Source: Distichodus sexfasciatus (taxonomy: Eukaryota; Chordata; Actinopteri; Characiformes; Distichodontidae). From it: DNA of 64,000 nt. Both the position numbers and the translations under genes were made by a program. The notes below the pieces were generated by a model. The model worked only from the letters and a program-made list of their open reading frames with translations, ran no database searches and was not told where the DNA came from. The stretch covers positions 2,068,168 through 2,132,167 of the forward strand of contig JAVGVS010000045.1 of the NCBI GenBank assembly GCA_032718565.1, read 5' to 3'. This document shows, in pieces, positions 10,784-20,448 of the stretch. Position 1 is the first letter of the stretch. Every line of letters begins with the position of its first letter.

Positions 10784-11060
10784 CCATGTATTTATCGCAT
10801 TGTAGGGACCTTTTTGTCCCCTAAAATCACTTTTATCTGTTTTTTGGGGCTTTGTGGGGGCATTTGAAAGGTCCCCATGAGGAAAAAGGACTTTATAGAA
10901 AATGTGCTTGTTTTATTTGAGAAACTAAAAGAGGTAAAAGATGTGCTTTTGGTTACTAAGGTTAAGGTTAGGGTTAGGATTAGGTGTAGGTGTAAAATTA
11001 TGTACTTTAGTCATTATGGGAGTCTATGGAAGGACCTCACAAAGATAGTAATACAAGACT
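10784..11060 (+). repeat. Repeat E copy 1, flanked by (GT)n
   Basis: Shared landmarks with 16819-17097 are TTTATCGCATTGTAGGGACC, GGTCCCCATGAGGAAAAA, GACTTTATAGAAAATGT, TATGGGAGTCTATGGA and AAAGATAGT. The unit ends directly in (GT)n at 11061-11080. It contains telomere-like GGTTAGGGTTAGG (about 10967-10979). Class unknown; it looks like a fish dispersed repeat habitually coupled to a GT microsatellite. Confidence 0.7.
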
Positions 11061-11326
11061 GTGTGTGTGTGTGTGTGTGCGTATGTGTGATGGGGAGGTT
11101 GTTAAGGAGACAGTTTGGTTGTAAGGAGAAAGAGTCTGAAAGATGCATGGAATGTGTGTGTAAATTGGCTACGCGGTGTGTGAGTGAGTGTGTTTATGTG
11201 TGTGTGTGTGTGTGTGAGCAAATTGTTGAGTCTGTTTTCTGTCACTGATGCTGCTCATTTGGAAAGCTGTACTTGTGAACTGCACCACACATTTGGAATT
11301 TCTTTCACCTCCTCTCACTTTTGCGT

Positions 11327-11328
<2 letters not shown>

Positions 11329-11367
<39 letters not shown>
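11329..11367. repeat. (CA)n microsatellite, about 19 units
   Basis: An uninterrupted CA run, one of the longest pure dinucleotide tracts in the window. Confidence 0.95.
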
Positions 11368-11368
<1 letters not shown>

Positions 11369-11399
11369 ACTGTTAGACAGTCTTCCCTATTGTTCTCAG

Positions 11400-12120
11400 T
11401 AGCCAAGTTTCCATCCAGTTTTTTGTGACGTTTTGTTATCGACAAACAGAATATGCATAAAAAAAATGTGCGAAATTTGCTGTCTCCAGCCTGTTTCCAT
11501 CCAACTGGCTTTTTATTGATAAAATGGTGTGCGTGATGACGTCATCCCCCCCAAAACGAAATGTCGCATAGGTTTGGGTGTATCGCAAAAAAAATCTGCC
11601 CTTGAGCCATTTCCATACATAATTTTGTGTATGTTGCAAATTATCTACCTTTTGTTTTCCACGTGACACCTCCCTCCGCTAAACAAAGAAACAAAGTGAT
11701 GGAGAGATTATTCAGACAGTTTTTTGAAATTTGCCAGCTTACTGTTATTTCAGTTTCACAAATAATTGGAATTGTACAAAATATCCGAAGACGACAGCAG
11801 AATGAAGCAGTTGCTTGTCTGATAGCCCTAGAGCTCGAAGAAAGTACCCCAGTGCGACGAAACCCATGTGATGAAAATGTATCATGTGACACATTTATTT
11901 GCGTTAAAGCCCTTTTTTCCGATAAAAAGTGTTTCCAAAGTAGTTTTTGCGACATCTGAAGTATCGATATAGAAGTTATGCGCTAAAGTTAAACGGAAAA
12001 ATATTATGGCGACATTTACAAAATTTTATCGATAATTAGCATTTCCATCAGCTATATCGGTAAAAAATTCGAAGTGCTAAATATTTTTTCGCAAAACCTC
12101 CTTGGATGGAAACCTGGCTA
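11400..12120 (+). mobile_element. DNA transposon with TAGCCARGTTTCCATCCA ends
   Basis: The terminal inverted repeats are TAGCCAAGTTTCCATCCAG and, reversed, TAGCCAGGTTTCCATCCAA. Flanking TA supports a TA target duplication. The interior holds a plus-strand open frame (11627-11956) with a plausible helical segment MERLFRQFFEICQLTV and a basic patch NIRRRQQNE followed by ACLIALELEES. This somewhat resembles the N-terminus of fish PIF/Harbinger or ISL2EU proteins, but I could not see a catalytic domain. Probably non-autonomous. Confidence 0.7.
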
Positions 12121-12204
12121 GTGTTGTGCTGTGAAAGTGTGTGAGATTAACACTACAGTTACACTTCAGGTGTGTAGTTGTTATAGTTTATTTTGGGATT
12201 AAAC

Positions 12205-12235
12205 CACATGTCCTCTCTCTCCTTCTCTCTCTCCT

Positions 12236-12272
<37 letters not shown>
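12205..12272. repeat. (CT)n(CA)n compound microsatellite
   Basis: CTCTCTCCTT units pass into (CT)n and then (CA)n. Open frames across it are artefacts. Confidence 0.9.
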
Positions 12273-12273
<1 letters not shown>

Positions 12274-12644
12274 TTCCACTGTGTGGCTCTATGATCATAT
12301 AAGTGGGCGTGGTCACATGATTGGCAGGTGGGTGTGGTTGTCACTGCACTTCTCTGCCCCCTGCACCGCCACCTCCAGGTGGGCACACCAGATTTGTGCA
12401 AGCTCCTCTACCTTCTACCTGTTCTACCCCAACTAATGTAGCGTACCACCTCTTCATTAGTCATCTCAGGGTTAATGAGGGAAATCGTCACGGCGACCGC
12501 ATCCGAGTGCTGCTCCGCCCATGGCCCCACCCACCCAATTTCCACCTGGCACCTGCAGCTTACACATCTTCATCGCTCCCTTCTACCCTTCCTCCTGCTC
12601 CATGATCTGCCCCCCACTGGTTTTTACTTCTCCATCACTCGTTC

Positions 12645-13075
12645 AGTGAGGGGAAAGACGACAGAGGGATGGAGGTCTGCAGAGAAAGATGGAGGAAGAG
12701 ATGGACGGATGGAGGAGAAATTGACAGAGGACAGAGGTACAGATGGAATGGGAGGGAGGGATGGAGAGGCAGAGCGAGGGAGAAGGGAGGGACACAAATG
12801 ATGTAGAGATGGAGGAGGGAGGGGTGCAGGGCTGGAGTAATGGAGGGGATGGAGGGACAGAAGGATGGACGGACAGAAGAGGGAGGGATGGAGGAGGGCG
12901 GAACAGAAGAATAGAAAGGAAGGAGGAAGGGAAGGATGGAGGAATTACAGATAGAGGGATGGAAGGAGGCAGTGAGGGGGGATGGAGGAATGAGGGATGC
13001 AGGGACAAAGGGAGGGAGGGAGGGAGGTGGGGTGGGATTGAGGGACGGAGGAGGGAGGATGGGGGCATGACACGC
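12645..13075. repeat. Purine-rich minisatellite, GGAGGGATGGA type
   Basis: The plus strand is almost free of pyrimidines except T in GATGGA words. Units around GGAGGGATGGAGG vary in length. The open frames on both strands (Pro/Ser-rich on minus, Gly/Arg/Glu-rich on plus) result from the composition. Confidence 0.85.
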
Positions 13076-13214
13076 TTCCCAAATTAATCCCGGATTATGG
13101 ATTTAAATCTTCCTGGAAAAAAAATCATTGAAAGCTGACAGCAGTGATATCTTCAGGTGACACGACCCAAACTGACCTCCAATCAGCTGAGAACCAGAAA
13201 TACACCTACACACA

Positions 13215-13475
13215 GGAAGAGAGAGAGAGGGAGGGATGGAGGGAAAGAGGGAGGGGACAAAGAGAGAAAGAGGGTTAGGGTGAGAGAAGGAGAAAGGGCG
13301 GGAACAGAGAAAGAGGGAAGGTAGAAAGAGAAAGCCAGGGAGATAGGGAGAGAAATGAGAGAGGAAGAGGGAGTTAGAATAATTGAAAGAGGCAGAAAGG
13401 GAGAGGAGGAAGAGCAAGGGAGTTATGGAGAGAGACTAGAAGAGAGAGATGAGAAAGAAAGAGGGAGAGTGTGAC
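13215..13475. repeat. GA-rich purine tract
   Basis: AGAGAGAGGGAGGGA-type polypurine sequence without a fixed period, separated from the previous tract by about 130 bp of ordinary DNA. Confidence 0.75.
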
Positions 13476-13599
13476 CCCCACTGTGTGTGGGCGGGGCATG
13501 AGGGCGTGGCCTATGAGCCTGTCAGCCCCGCCCACTTTCTAGAGGTGAGGAGAGGTGTGGATGCAAGGGAGGAACTGCTCCTTAATGACCTTCACTCTT

Positions 13600-13800
13600 C
13601 ACTCCCGTCCTCTTAAGCAACACATTAATATATTAATTAATCGTCCGACTCCTCCGCGCTCTCCCGCATTGATCCGCGGCGCGTCTGTCGTTCAATTTCA
13701 ATTTCGCCTGCGATCTCAGTGTGGGATCGATAAGGACGTTGTGCTGGGCCCCATCGTGGTGAGGTGGGGCTGATATGGAGATGAAAATCGATTGGGAGAT
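13600..13800. promoter_or_regulatory. Candidate conserved non-coding element
   Basis: Non-repetitive DNA with TATTAATTAATCG near 13630 and a CpG-containing core (CATTGATCCGCGGCGCG), lying between purine tracts. Its composition differs sharply from its surroundings. Regulatory role is inference only. Confidence 0.2.
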
Positions 13801-14019
13801 GGAAGTGTGGTGGAGTCTGGGGGGTGGGAACGCCGTCTGGAGAAGAGATGGTGCTTCTCTCTCTCTCTCTCTGTCTCACTCTTTCTTTCTCTCATCCACT
13901 CTGGGGTCCAACAGGACGGATGGAGGTTTGATGGACATGTTGTCCCACCTGCACACTCTGCTTTGTGGAAGCAGTCAGGGCCTGATGTCCCAAAACTTTA
14001 GTTCATCACTTGAGACATA

Positions 14020-14940
14020 AATGTGATGCTTTCTGCATAGATTACGAATAATAATTAGACTAGTCACAGGTGCATTTTATCTAGGAGTTCAATTTAAATT
14101 TAATTAAGTTACAAAGTCACGTCCATTTTAACCCTTAAAGCCCTACAAGAATTTGGGGCGTTTTTCTACCTTTGTTTTTAGGGTTATTAGTGTGTTAATA
14201 GTGTGTATGTAGAAGGACACACACTATAATAACCCTAATAATATCCTGCAGTTGTTGTCTTGTCTCACCTCAGATTTGTCATAATTTGATTTGTAAACGC
14301 TGATGAACTACATTTCCCACAATTCCCTGTGTGTCACTTGAGGCCACATCAAAATAACTGGGTGAACAGGCATCCCCAAGAAAGAGAAAGTAAACGATTA
14401 TTTGTCATTGTGAACTTATTCACAGCACAGCACACCACATATGTATATGGTCAGTGCTGCTGAGGATTAATGATGAAAAATGTGACACTTCACCTCCTCT
14501 GAAGAGACACTTTGGCACTTTGACGCCTTGTTCATTTTAACGTGACAGCCTCGATACTACACGCATCTCCAGCTGTCACACGTTAACAAAGGCCAAGTTT
14601 TTAAGAGCCGGAGTTGCTGCTGGACTTCGGCCCGGAGCTGAAAAGGTTTTTCACATGGCGAAGTCGAGCAGCTCGGTTAAAAGCTCCAGTGTGAAAACGC
14701 TCTCTCAGCCGAGTTAGACAGCTCATACTGCGTGAGATTTTCTTTTTCCATCCCCACTTTATTTTTCTATTTCTTAAAGCTGCTTCATTTTCTCTTTTCA
14801 TTTTCTCTCTCTCTTGTTTACTTTCTCAATTTTTCCCCCTCCTTCACTGTGTCCATTTTCAGTTTGGCTCACACGCTTTGCAGCGGGTCAGAAGGGCGGC
14901 AGAGACAATAGCCTGATAAAAGAGAGTAAAAAAAGGTGGA
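14020..14940. other. Unassigned spacer with a SINE-B tail fragment
   Basis: 14394-14440 matches the SINE-B tail on the minus strand (ATTATTTGTCATTGTGAAC). The rest, including TTCGGCCCGGAGCTGAAAAG near 14625, shows no gene or assignable repeat. Confidence 0.45.
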
Positions 14941-14960
14941 GAAACCATTATGTCTTAAGC

Positions 14961-14987
14961 TGTGTGTGTGTGTGTGTGTGTGTGTGT
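14961..14987. repeat. (TG)n microsatellite
   Basis: A pure TG run of about 13 units. Confidence 0.95.
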
Positions 14988-15220
14988 TCCACCATGTATA
15001 ACTAACTCTGTGCAGAACAAACAGTAGATAGATCTTCTGGGTATCAGCAGTGGCCCCCATGCAATTTTCACAAACAATTTCATCTGCTGAGGTTAAAGAG
15101 ACAAGACTAACACTTGAGATCTACATCTAAAAGTGGAATTTCAGCTCCAGGAGCCTGAAAAAGGGTGAAAACGGAAAACGGGACCTGAAAAAGGGCGTAT
15201 GCCACTTTCTACACAAATCT

Positions 15221-15818
15221 GTATGCAAACTCTGTCTCATATGCAGATTAACTTTCATTCATTCATTCATTCATTCGTTATCCCAACCACTTAATCCCAA
15301 CCGCGTTCACAAGGGACCGGAGCCCATCCCGGGAACCACGGGCGAAAAGTGGGGACCAACCCTGGGTAGGCGCCAACACACCACAGGACGTGCACACTCG
15401 CACAATCACACAGTCATTCACACCTTACGGGGCCAATTTACAGTCACAATTAACCTATAGTTAATACAGAATGTGCCTATAGCTGACCCAGGGCTCGAAC
15501 CCAGGACCTTCTTGCTGTGAGGCGGCTGCGCTAGGGTCATCCATTGTGCCGCCCCTCGCACATGAGCATTTTGGAGAAAGTTTGTGGGCAGTGACTTGGA
15601 ATTAGATCGTTGTAAATATGTGACATACTGTATAATAATGCCTCATGGTGTTGCGTCCTAACATTTAATTTCACGTTGATCACTGATGTATCGTTACACC
15701 CTATTCCTCACCATGGTGGTCTGACTTGATCCTGAGCAGTAATCTCCTGGTCATCAGGACAGCAGGTAGGGACAAAACAACATGGTGGATGAGTGCGTTT
15801 GGGGCAAAGAGAGGGCAG
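15221..15818 (+). repeat. Inverted duplication, copy 1 (interrupted by SINE-A)
   Basis: 15221-15252 plus 15566-15818 match the reverse complement of 17651-17887, for example GACTTGATCCTGAGCAGTA, CTCCTGGTCATCAGG and AACATGGTGGATGAG. A hAT-type end, GATGTATCGTTACACCC, lies inside the shared part, together with DNA beyond that end, so the duplication covers a transposon boundary. Confidence 0.7.
15253..15555 (-). mobile_element. SINE-A copy
   Basis: On the minus strand it has a head GGCACAATGG, a box B-like GGTTCGAGCCC, the common ACAGTCATTCACACCTTACG block in reverse, and a tail of ATTC (GAAT) repeats. The copy at 17651-17887 lacks it, so that copy acts as an empty-site comparison. Confidence 0.8.
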
Positions 15819-16044
15819 AAGTTGCTCCGGTGAGACCTCACATTTCAGAGCCATTATGGTCTTTATGGAGCAGCTATAAAAACCCCAAACAAGGGCCATC
15901 ATTACCCTCCGGGGGGCTAGGTCTTTATCCGGAAACATCCAAAACACATCGGTCCTCGTTTGCAGACGATCATATGGAAGCATCTCACCCCCTCCTCCAT
16001 TATCCCGTTAAGCTGCTTTCAATTAGGTCCTGTTTGATGTTGCC

Positions 16045-16046
<2 letters not shown>

Positions 16047-16080
<34 letters not shown>
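16047..16080. repeat. (CT)n(CA)n microsatellite
   Basis: About ten CT units followed by about seven CA units. Confidence 0.9.
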
Positions 16081-16089
16081 TCCCGGCTG

Positions 16090-16230
16090 GTGATATTAAC
16101 GAGGCTGCCGGGTCTCAGCACCTGTGGAGGGCGGAGCTGCGCTGGGTCGTAATTAGCCAGTAATTAGGGATAATCTGGGCTTCCTAACGAGCCAGGTGGA
16201 GCGCCTAGCTTCTCACTCACCTTCACTTTA
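16090..16230. promoter_or_regulatory. Candidate conserved non-coding element
   Basis: A single-copy-looking island with two TAATTAG motifs 11 bp apart in GTAATTAGCCAGTAATTAGG near 16149, and an E-box-like CACCTG near 16119. No open frame. Enhancer identity is a guess from motif density. Confidence 0.25.
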
Positions 16231-16818
16231 ATGGCTCTGCAAACCAGGAGGAGAGTCACAGGGACGGCAGGGAGCTCGCTGGGCACATTAGCAGCAGGTG
16301 TGTGAGTGTGTGTGAATGCGAGAGAGTGAGCGAGTGAAGGAGAGAGACAGAGGACGGGGAGCTGTTATGTTAGCTGCAATGACCTAACCAATCAGTCGTC
16401 GGCAGGTCGAGTCAAATGTATTTACTGACCACATTTTAAAGTGGCACCAAAGCACTATACAATCCATGCAGTAAACATAGTAATTTTTGTAATGTTTTTT
16501 AACTTTGTGTGTTCATTTCCACTGATTTTAGAGCTCAGTCTGTTGACGACCTTGCAACCACATAACACACCACAATTACATTGTTTACATTGTTTAAGAT
16601 AACTGCCCACACCTCCACATCACAGGCTGGGTTTGAGACCAGTTATAGATCCGGTTTGCAGCAGCGGCACTTTTTTCTTTTCAGTGCAAAATTGTGACCC
16701 CAGTTCCAAACAGGGAAGCGGTACCAGTGTAAATGGGGCCTGAGAGAACTCGATACGCACTCCACCCCATCCATCACAGCAGCCTGCTGAGAGAGTGGTC
16801 TTGTGTGTGTTTGTGGGT

Positions 16819-17097
16819 ACCATGTTTTTATGCGTTGTGGGGACCTTTTTGGACCTTTTTGTCCCCTAAAAACACTTTTGTTTGTTTTTTATGGCTTTGT
16901 GGGGACATGTAAGAGGTCCCCATGAGGAAAAATGACTTTATAGAAAATGTATATGTTTTATTTGAAAATGAGGTAAACAATGTGCTTTTGGTTACTGAGG
17001 TTAAGGTTAGGGCCAGGGTTAGGATTAGCTGTAGAATTATATACATCTATTCATTATGGGAGTCTATGGAATGTCCCCACAAAGATAGTTTTACAAG
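16819..17097 (+). repeat. Repeat E copy 2, flanked by (GT)n
   Basis: Carries GTTGTGGGGACC, GGTCCCCATGAGGAAAAA, CTTTATAGAAAATGTATATG, TTAAGGTTAGGG and GGGAGTCTATGGAATG, and ends AAAGATAGTTTTACAA before (GT)n. A GT run also precedes it. Confidence 0.72.
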
Positions 17098-17455
17098 TGT
17101 GTGTGTGTTTGTGTGTGTGTGGCTATTACTGCTCCTGCTGTGTGTGTGGAGAGCAGGCTGTAGATGTGAGGTGAGATTAGCCGTAAGAGCAGAGCTAAAA
17201 GGTGAAGAGATACAGGGATTACAGGAATCTCCCCCCAAACTGTAGTGACCCCCCCTCCCCGACTGAACTAATTACCGCAGAGACCACAGCCACCAGCACT
17301 CTCAAACACACATACACACACACACGCACACTGCTCTTGCTCCGGGAGTGTGAGGCGTACTCTCATAGTGCTGCGGTTTGATGTGTGCGGATTGTCTCAT
17401 TAAGACTCAATCCAAACTGATGTTATAAATGTTTAATAACCAAGTACAGTGAATG

Positions 17456-17650
17456 TGAGTGATTATTTGTCATTGTGAACACAGCACAGCACAGCACACA
17501 GTCCACCACAACCACCTGTGACCTCTGCATTTGGCCCATCCATGAAGGAGTAGTGGTCAGCAGACGTGCAGCACTCAGGGAGCAGTGCTTGGGAATGGTA
17601 CCTTGCTGATGAATACCTTAATGGTACCTTTACCGGTCCAGGATTTGAAC
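17456..17650 (-). mobile_element. SINE-B copy, broken at its head
   Basis: The tail TTCACAATGACAAATAATCAC and the body are intact to the box B region (AGTTCAAATCCTGG). The head is replaced by the inverted duplication at 17651. Confidence 0.78.
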
Positions 17651-17887
17651 TGTCCTCTCTCTGCCCTCATCCACCATGTTGTTTTGTCTACATGCTGCCC
17701 TGATGACCAGGAGAATACTGCTCAAGATCAAGTCAGACCACCATGGTGAAGGGTAGAGGTGTAATGATACATCAGTCTACGTTGAAACATCGATTCAGTG
17801 ATCAATGAGCCCTACAATCTAATTCCAAGTGACTACCCACAAATTTTCTCCAAAAGTTCACCTGCATATGGGATAGAGTTTGCACAC
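17651..17887 (-). repeat. Inverted duplication, copy 2 (no SINE)
   Basis: The reverse complement of the unit at 15221-15818 without the SINE-A insertion, about 2.1 kb away. It is followed at 17888-17972 by a SINE-B fragment (minus strand, CAGCCCTCAGGGAGCAGTGC). Confidence 0.7.
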
Positions 17888-18085
17888 AGTCACCACAGCA
17901 TCTGACCCATCCGAAAAGCAACAGTTGTCAGCTTATGTGCAGCCCTCAGGGAGCAGTGCTAGGGGACAGTAGCCATTATTAGATTTTATTGAGCCACAGT
18001 GGGAACATGCATAGTATATTCAGTAGCCACACTCACACACACACACACACTAATGATGCGATTTCCGGCTCTTTTTAGAGAGCTG

Positions 18086-18563
18086 TGTCACGCGATAATG
18101 ATAATGGAACCGGAAATGCCAGCCGCGGGTCAAAGACTATAAAAGGAATTACTTCCTTGCGGCTCGCCACTCTGCCACTGAGTCAACCTGGCCCTCTCTC
18201 CAATTCCGTCGGCTTCAACTGTGAGTACTCTCAGTTATTGGGTTCATCTCTTTGTTAGTGGATTATTGGAAATCCTTGCTCTTCGTGTGAGAGAGTTCTT
18301 AGATCAACTCCCGTGGCAATCCTACCTACTCGCGTTCTCAGCCATGTTTGGGTTAACCACCACGCTACACGGGCTAACGGCTAACCAGTAGCAATTCACT
18401 ATATCCTAACCAGATCACTGGCGAATTGTGAAAGGGGGCATTCGGTTCATATCCTAACCAGATCACTGTCCAAATCGCGAAGCATTCCGACAGCCGCCTA
18501 ACCGGCCGCTGAAAGGTTGTTAGCGTCTGTTATTTATGTCACATCCTCATCAGATCCCTGACA
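18086..18563 (+). mobile_element. Solo LTR, family LTR-D, 478 bp
   Basis: It starts TGTCACGCG and ends CCCTGACA, the TG...CA pattern of LTRs. Perfect 5-bp duplications AGCTG flank it (18081-18085 and 18564-18568). A TATA box (TATAAAA, 18138-18144) lies 52 bp in. The 3' part repeats ATCCTAACCAGATCACTG two to three times, which makes this copy longer than the one at 31641-32027. There is no internal retroviral-type coding sequence beside it. The LTR superfamily (Ty3/gypsy or other) cannot be settled from the LTR alone. Confidence 0.85.
18138..18144 (+). promoter_or_regulatory. TATA box of LTR-D
   Basis: TATAAAA followed by GGAAT. The same box occurs in the 31641-32027 copy on the minus strand (31951-31957), and a mutated form (TATGAAA) in the 54931-55340 copy. 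Confidence 0.6.
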
Positions 18564-18910
18564 AGCTGGTTCTTATGGCTCGGTTCACTAAAAAGAGCTG
18601 GCTCTTTCAACTCCCAAGTGACTCTTCAGATTTTTTTGTTGCTTAAATTATTACCAAAAATAATGTAAAATTATGTGTCAAAGAACTTCAAAAAAGCTGT
18701 TTCGTTCACGAACGACACATCACTAATATACACTCACCTGGCACACACACACTAACTAACACATCCAGCACAGGTGTGATTGGAGCTAATCTGACAGTAA
18801 TCACAGTAATGGAATTGAGTTTGTGTGTCTAATTACTCATAAACATTCTGGAGTAATAATCATAATGATGTGGCGTTCTGCTGAATATTAGATTAATAAA
18901 GGGAAAGCTG

Positions 18911-19114
18911 TGGGTGGCGGTTGTCTAGTGGTTAGGATACTCAGCTCTGGATCAAGAGGTTGTGGGTTCCACCCAAGTTCCACCTCCATCACTACCACCA
19001 CTGGAGGCCTGAGCAAGACCCTTAACCCCAAGCTGCTGCAGAGAGGCAGTCACTGTAGAGAATGTAAGAATCTCTGCATAAGAGCCTCTGCTTTATAATG
19101 TAAATGTAAATGTA
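18911..19114 (+). mobile_element. SINE-C copy
   Basis: A tRNA-like head (TTGTCTAGTGGTTAGGA, then AAGAGGTTGTGGGTTCCACC), the GAGCAAGACCCTTAACCCC block, and a tail with AAGAGCCTCTGC and TAAATGTAAATGTA. Confidence 0.8.
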
Positions 19115-19254
19115 TGGTTGATGAGAGCAGGTTTGCAGCAGTATAGCAGATACACACACACACACACACACACAGGAGGAGGAGAAGAAGGTGCGTCAGG
19201 TGATATCACTGATGCAGATGTGTGATGATGAAGTCAGAACTGCAGAGCACCCAT

Positions 19255-19450
19255 TTACCTCCAGCACGTTCGGTCTGCGCTCCTTTCCTCTTTAATTCCA
19301 TATTTCATCCGTGTTGCCGTGACATTTTTACACTGTTAAATCCGCCGTGAGTCACTCCACTTAGCGCGTAGCCGCGGCTGCTAATCACACCAGCGCTAAC
19401 AAAGCCACGCGTCGCCGCTCCATTAGAATGAAGTGCTGCACTAATTGGTG
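19255..19450. promoter_or_regulatory. Candidate conserved non-coding element
   Basis: Non-repetitive, CpG-containing DNA between simple-sequence tracts, with TTTAATTCC, GCTGCTAATCACACC and CACTAATTGGTGC motifs. No open frame with coding character. Confidence 0.2.
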
Positions 19451-19676
19451 CTTAAGATGAAAGCTGCTCACACACTCGCTCTGCCTGTCTGTCTTTGTGT
19501 GTGTGGAGAGAGAAAGAGAGAGAGAGATGAGTGTGAAAGACATGCTGCTGCACGCACACATGCACACACACACACACACAGACACACACACGCACACACC
19601 ATGGCCTTTAACCTCTATTAGACTTCAGCACATATTTTAGAAAAGCATGAACATCAATCACACACCCACCTCTCTT

Positions 19677-19764
19677 GTACTCCCTTTCTTTCTCTTTCTC
19701 TCTCTCTTTTTCTCTCCATCTCTCCCTCCCTCTCTTTCTGTTTCCAACCCCTACTCTCTCCATA

Positions 19765-19811
<47 letters not shown>

Positions 19812-19920
19812 ATGTCCCACTCTTTCTTCCTCCATCACTCTCTCATCTCATCTGCTCCCTCTCTCCCACTTCCTCGTTCTCTCTCCCTTTCCATATCTAT
19901 ATATCTCTCTCTCTTTCCGG
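19677..19920. repeat. Pyrimidine-rich (CT)n tract with TCTA units
   Basis: Mostly CTCTCTC with TATC insertions (about 19768-19812). Open frames here are artefacts. Confidence 0.85.
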
Positions 19921-20448
19921 TCCCACATGTTTTGTAGTGTGTGTGGTGTGTGTGTTTGTGTGTGTTTATGGTGATTAGTGCTGCAGCAGAGTTAACATGC
20001 TGTATCTAATTAAAACTCTGATGTGGACGAGCCTGTCTTCATTCACTCCTGCACGCTACTCCTTTAATCTTTAACAGCTGCAATCAAACAATCACGCAAG
20101 TCTGCATCAACGCACACACACACACATCCGCAGAATTCAGAGGTTATAAACACATTGGCGTATTTATTGTGCTGTAATATTTTAATAATATTAAGTTTAA
20201 CTAACTTAAAAACATGTAAGATCAGTCTCCATAACCTGTGTGTGTGTGTGTGTGTGTGGTAGTGGTGATGAGTTGGACAGCTGGTGGTGTGGATTGTCAG
20301 GAGTGATGGAGGAGGTGAGGATGGAGGGAGTGTGATGAGAGAGAGAGAAAGGTCTGGGAGCAGGAGAGAAGTCAGACTGCACTCATCTGCCATCTGACTG
20401 TAGACACCACTTTACAAGGTTGCTGGTACCTCACTGTCTCTCTTACTC

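Larger units (their letters stand above)
18051..18725. mobile_element. hAT MITE interrupted by a solo LTR
   Basis: Left end TAATGATGCGATTTCCGGC; right end reversed TAGTGATGTGTCGTTCGTGA. Inner blocks AAAGAGCTGGCTCTTT and GGTTCACTAAAAAGAGC are typical of a short fish hAT family with a GAGCC-rich interior. Flanking 8-mers ACACACAC and ATATACAC agree at 6 of 8. The LTR at 18086-18563 splits it. Confidence 0.75.

Noticed and set aside
10960..10985. Interstitial telomeric repeat
   Set aside because: Only two TTAGGG-like units, and they are part of dispersed repeat E and not a fused telomere.
12643..13087. Pro/Ser and Gly/Arg open frames of 114-141 residues
   Set aside because: They are opposite strands of the same purine minisatellite.
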